A program made the position numbers and the translations under genes. From Clostridia bacterium (GTDB lineage: Bacteria; Bacillota; Clostridia; TANB77; CAG-508), in assembly GCA_900753245.1 (NCBI GenBank), contig CAADYJ010000050.1, forward strand, positions 1 through 6,308: a DNA stretch of 6,308 nucleotides, written 5' to 3'. The notes beneath the pieces are model-generated. The model saw only the letters and a list, made by a program, of their open reading frames with translations, had not been told where the DNA came from and searched no databases. This document shows, one piece after another, positions 5,075 to 6,308 of this stretch; positions within the stretch are counted from its first letter, which is position 1; each line of letters starts with the position of its first letter.

Positions 5075-5641
5075 CTATTTATTTTTCTTTTGAACTGAAT
5101 AACCAAACTTTCCAATCTTTTCATTTAAAGAATAATATCCTCCATTAGCATATGCAATTAAATCACATTTACTAATGTCGAATGCTCCTTTTTCATCAAT
5201 ATATTTTTCATCTGCATCTATTGACAATACTTCTGCTAAAAACATATGATGACTTCCTAATTTTCTTATTTCTTTTACTTTACATTCAATTGCTACTGGA
5301 CTTTCTTTTATTATTGGACATTTTACATGGTTTGCTTTTTCCTTTGTTAGTTTCATTTCTTTAAACTTATCATAATCTTTTCCACTTCTTACTCCACACC
5401 AATCTGTGGCATATGCTAATTTTTCATTAGTAAGGTTTATAACAAATTCTCCACTTTCTTTAATTAGATTATAAGAATATCTTTCTGGTCTTACAGAAAT
5501 ATAGCACATTGCTGGATTTGTGTTTAATATTCCTGTCCATGCAACTGTCATAATATTTGATTTTTCCATGTTTCCAGAAGTTACCATTACTGCTGGAATT
5601 GGATAAATAAAAGTTCCTGATTTCCATTCTACTTTTGCCAT
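5075..5641 (-). CDS. Flavin reductase family protein (FMN-binding split barrel)
   Basis: A 188-residue cytosolic protein of the flavin reductase-like/flavoredoxin type. It binds FMN and passes electrons between NAD(P)H or a redox protein and an acceptor. Family features are the N-terminal PIPAVMVTSG (residues 14-23), the barrel segment NIMTVAWTGILNTNPAMCYI (29-48), SVRPERYSYNLIKESGEFVI (49-68), which contributes to flavin phosphate binding, and GSHHMFLAEVLSID (129-142), the equivalent of the GxHxxFxGEV strand in the family. Length is normal and no signal peptide is seen. The ATG at 5641 follows AGGAGG at a good distance. Its partner and substrate cannot be told. The downstream phosphoesterase pseudogene, 11 bases away, was probably co-transcribed but gives no functional clue. 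Confidence 0.85.
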   Translation of the reverse strand: MAKVEWKSGTFIYPIPAVMVTSGNMEKSNIMTVAWTGILNTNPAMCYISVRPERYSYNLIKESGEFVINLTNEKLAYATDWCGVRSGKDYDKFKEMKLTKEKANHVKCPIIKESPVAIECKVKEIRKLGSHHMFLAEVLSIDADEKYIDEKGAFDISKCDLIAYANGGYYSLNEKIGKFGYSVQKKNK

Positions 5642-5716
5642 TTATTTCATTCCTCCTAATATTTTATTTTGTATTCTTTACATTTTATATTTTTATTATT
5701 ATTTTTATGCATTTTT

Positions 5717-5745
5717 ATTATATATCAATAAAATAAAAAAGGCAA
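5717..5745 (-). promoter_or_regulatory. Candidate promoter of the flavin-reductase gene
   Basis: TATAAT (5722-5717, perfect) lies 17 bases from TTGCCT (5745-5740, 4/6). The -35 element is part of the 3' arm of the rRNA terminator. The promoter lies about 75 bases before ATG 5641, and no other good candidate is seen. The A/T-rich context makes chance matches likely. Confidence 0.45.
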
Positions 5746-5785
5746 ATATCTATAAAATTTCTTATTTTATACATATTTACCTTTT
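5725..5785 (-). terminator. Intrinsic terminator of the rRNA operon
   Basis: A long stem pairs AAGGTAAATAT (5783-5773) with ATATTTGCCTT (5749-5739) with one G-U pair. A mismatch follows, then TATAAAAT (5771-5764) pairs with ATTTTATA (5758-5751) around a 5-base loop. The minus-strand RNA continues TTTTTTATTTTATT. It starts about 18 bases after the 5S rRNA end. Confidence 0.85.
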
Positions 5786-5802
5786 ATTTAAACATAAAAA
5801 AA

Positions 5803-5917
5803 CTGGCGACAACCTATTTTCTCAGCAGGGTAACCCACAAATATCGTCGGCACATAAAGGCTTGACTTCCGTGTTCGGAATGGGAACGGGTATTTCCCTT
5901 TATGTCATCATCACCAG
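5803..5917 (-). rRNA. rrf: 5S ribosomal RNA
   Basis: The complete gene is about 115 bases. The minus strand starts CTGGTGATGATGACATAAAG and ends with GTCGCCAG; these ends pair as the terminal helix I. The internal CCCGTTCCCATTCCGAACAC is the diagnostic loop region of bacterial 5S rRNA, and GTGGGTTACCCTGCTGAGA is the helix IV-V region. It follows 23S after about 87 bases and precedes the rRNA terminator. The ends may be off by one or two bases. Confidence 0.97.
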
Positions 5918-5959
5918 AAAAGTATAGTATGCTTAGCACACTCAAAAATACATAGAAAA

Positions 5960-5980
5960 AAGTTTATATTTAGTAAACTT
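5960..5980 (-). other. Hairpin in the 23S-5S spacer
   Basis: AAGTTTA (5980-5974), a 7-base loop and TAAACTT (5966-5960) form a 7-bp stem. On the minus strand it runs into TTTTTCTATG. It resembles a weak terminator but lies inside the rRNA transcript, so a processing stem is more likely. The rest of the spacer (5918-6004) holds no tRNA or other recognisable element. Confidence 0.4.
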
Positions 5981-6004
5981 AACAACCTTCTTTTTTAATA
6001 TTAG

Positions 6005-6308
6005 TGGTTAAGCCCTCGAATTATTAGTATTGGTCAGCTACATGTATCGCTACACTTATACCTCCAACCTATCAACCACATAGTCTACGTGGATTCTTAC
6101 TACCTTAACGGTATGAGATATCTTATCTTAGGGTGGGCTTCACACTTAGATGCTTTCAGCGTTTATCCCTTCCATACTTAGCTACTCAGCCGTGCCACTG
6201 GTGTGACAACTGATACACCATCGGTATGTCCATCCTGGTCCTCTCGTACTAAGGACAGCTCCCTTCAAATATCTTGCGCCTGCGACAGATAAGGACCGAA
6301 CTGTCTCA
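6005..6308 (-). rRNA. rrl: 23S ribosomal RNA, 3' end (partial)
   Basis: The minus strand carries roughly the last 300 bases of 23S rRNA and continues past the right edge. The sarcin-ricin loop sequence AGTACGAGAGGAC is at 6250-6238, followed by CAGGATGGACATACCG. The 3' end GCGATACATGTAGCTGACC, AATACTAATAATTCGAGGGC and TTAACC is typical of Bacillota. Its exact 3' end (6004-6007) cannot be fixed by eye. Confidence 0.97.

Noticed and set aside
5918..6004. A tRNA gene in the 23S-5S spacer
   Set aside because: No cloverleaf arms, no GGTTCRA-type T-loop and no CCA-side acceptor stem could be found.
1..6308. CRISPR array, prophage genes or a defence system
   Set aside because: No regularly spaced repeats and no phage or defence protein signatures. 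The window is housekeeping genes plus one redox gene and one pseudogene.

Overview
The window comes from a very AT-rich, low-GC Gram-positive bacterium. Strong AGGAGG ribosome-binding sites, a zinc-ribbon L33, the rpmG-secE-nusG-rplK-rplA-rplJ-rplL order and an L10-type leader all fit Bacillota, most likely an anaerobic clostridium-like lineage. That placement is inference from gene content and style; no species is recognised. Every gene lies on the minus strand, so the window is described from its right end, in the direction of transcription.

Right end (6308 to about 5725): the 3' end of a 23S rRNA gene, a spacer of about 87 bases with an AT-rich hairpin, a complete 5S rRNA, and a long intrinsic terminator closing the rRNA operon. 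No tRNA lies between or after these rRNAs.

Middle (5745 to 3820): a two-gene unit. A putative promoter overlaps the rRNA terminator arm, followed by an intact flavin-reductase-family gene. Eleven bases later comes a PPP-type metallophosphoesterase gene carrying three disruptions: a one-base frameshift at a 7-base homopolymer, an in-frame TAG, and an in-frame TGA at the glycine of the GDxxDRG metal-binding motif. I read it as a young pseudogene of about 414 codons.

Left part (3777 to 134): the transcription/translation operon. A near-consensus sigma-A promoter with a hairpin right at its expected start point drives rpmG (L33), secE (with an unusual acidic tail), nusG, rplK (L11) and rplA (L1). 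Immediately after the rplA stop codon is an L10 leader with mutually exclusive antiterminator and terminator helices, then rplJ (L10, TTG start) and rplL (L7/L12), ending at a strong intrinsic terminator. The arrangement couples protein export (SecE), transcription elongation (NusG) and the L1 and L10/L12 stalk proteins in one transcript, with feedback by L10/L12 at the internal leader.

Left edge (1 to 133): no rpoB is visible. It holds a short GC-rich palindromic segment resembling ends of REP/IS200-type elements and a short open frame running off the window. Overall this is mostly housekeeping DNA. The points worth a second look are the broken phosphoesterase, the placement of the L10 leader, the promoter-proximal hairpin, the SecE tail and the left-edge repeat.
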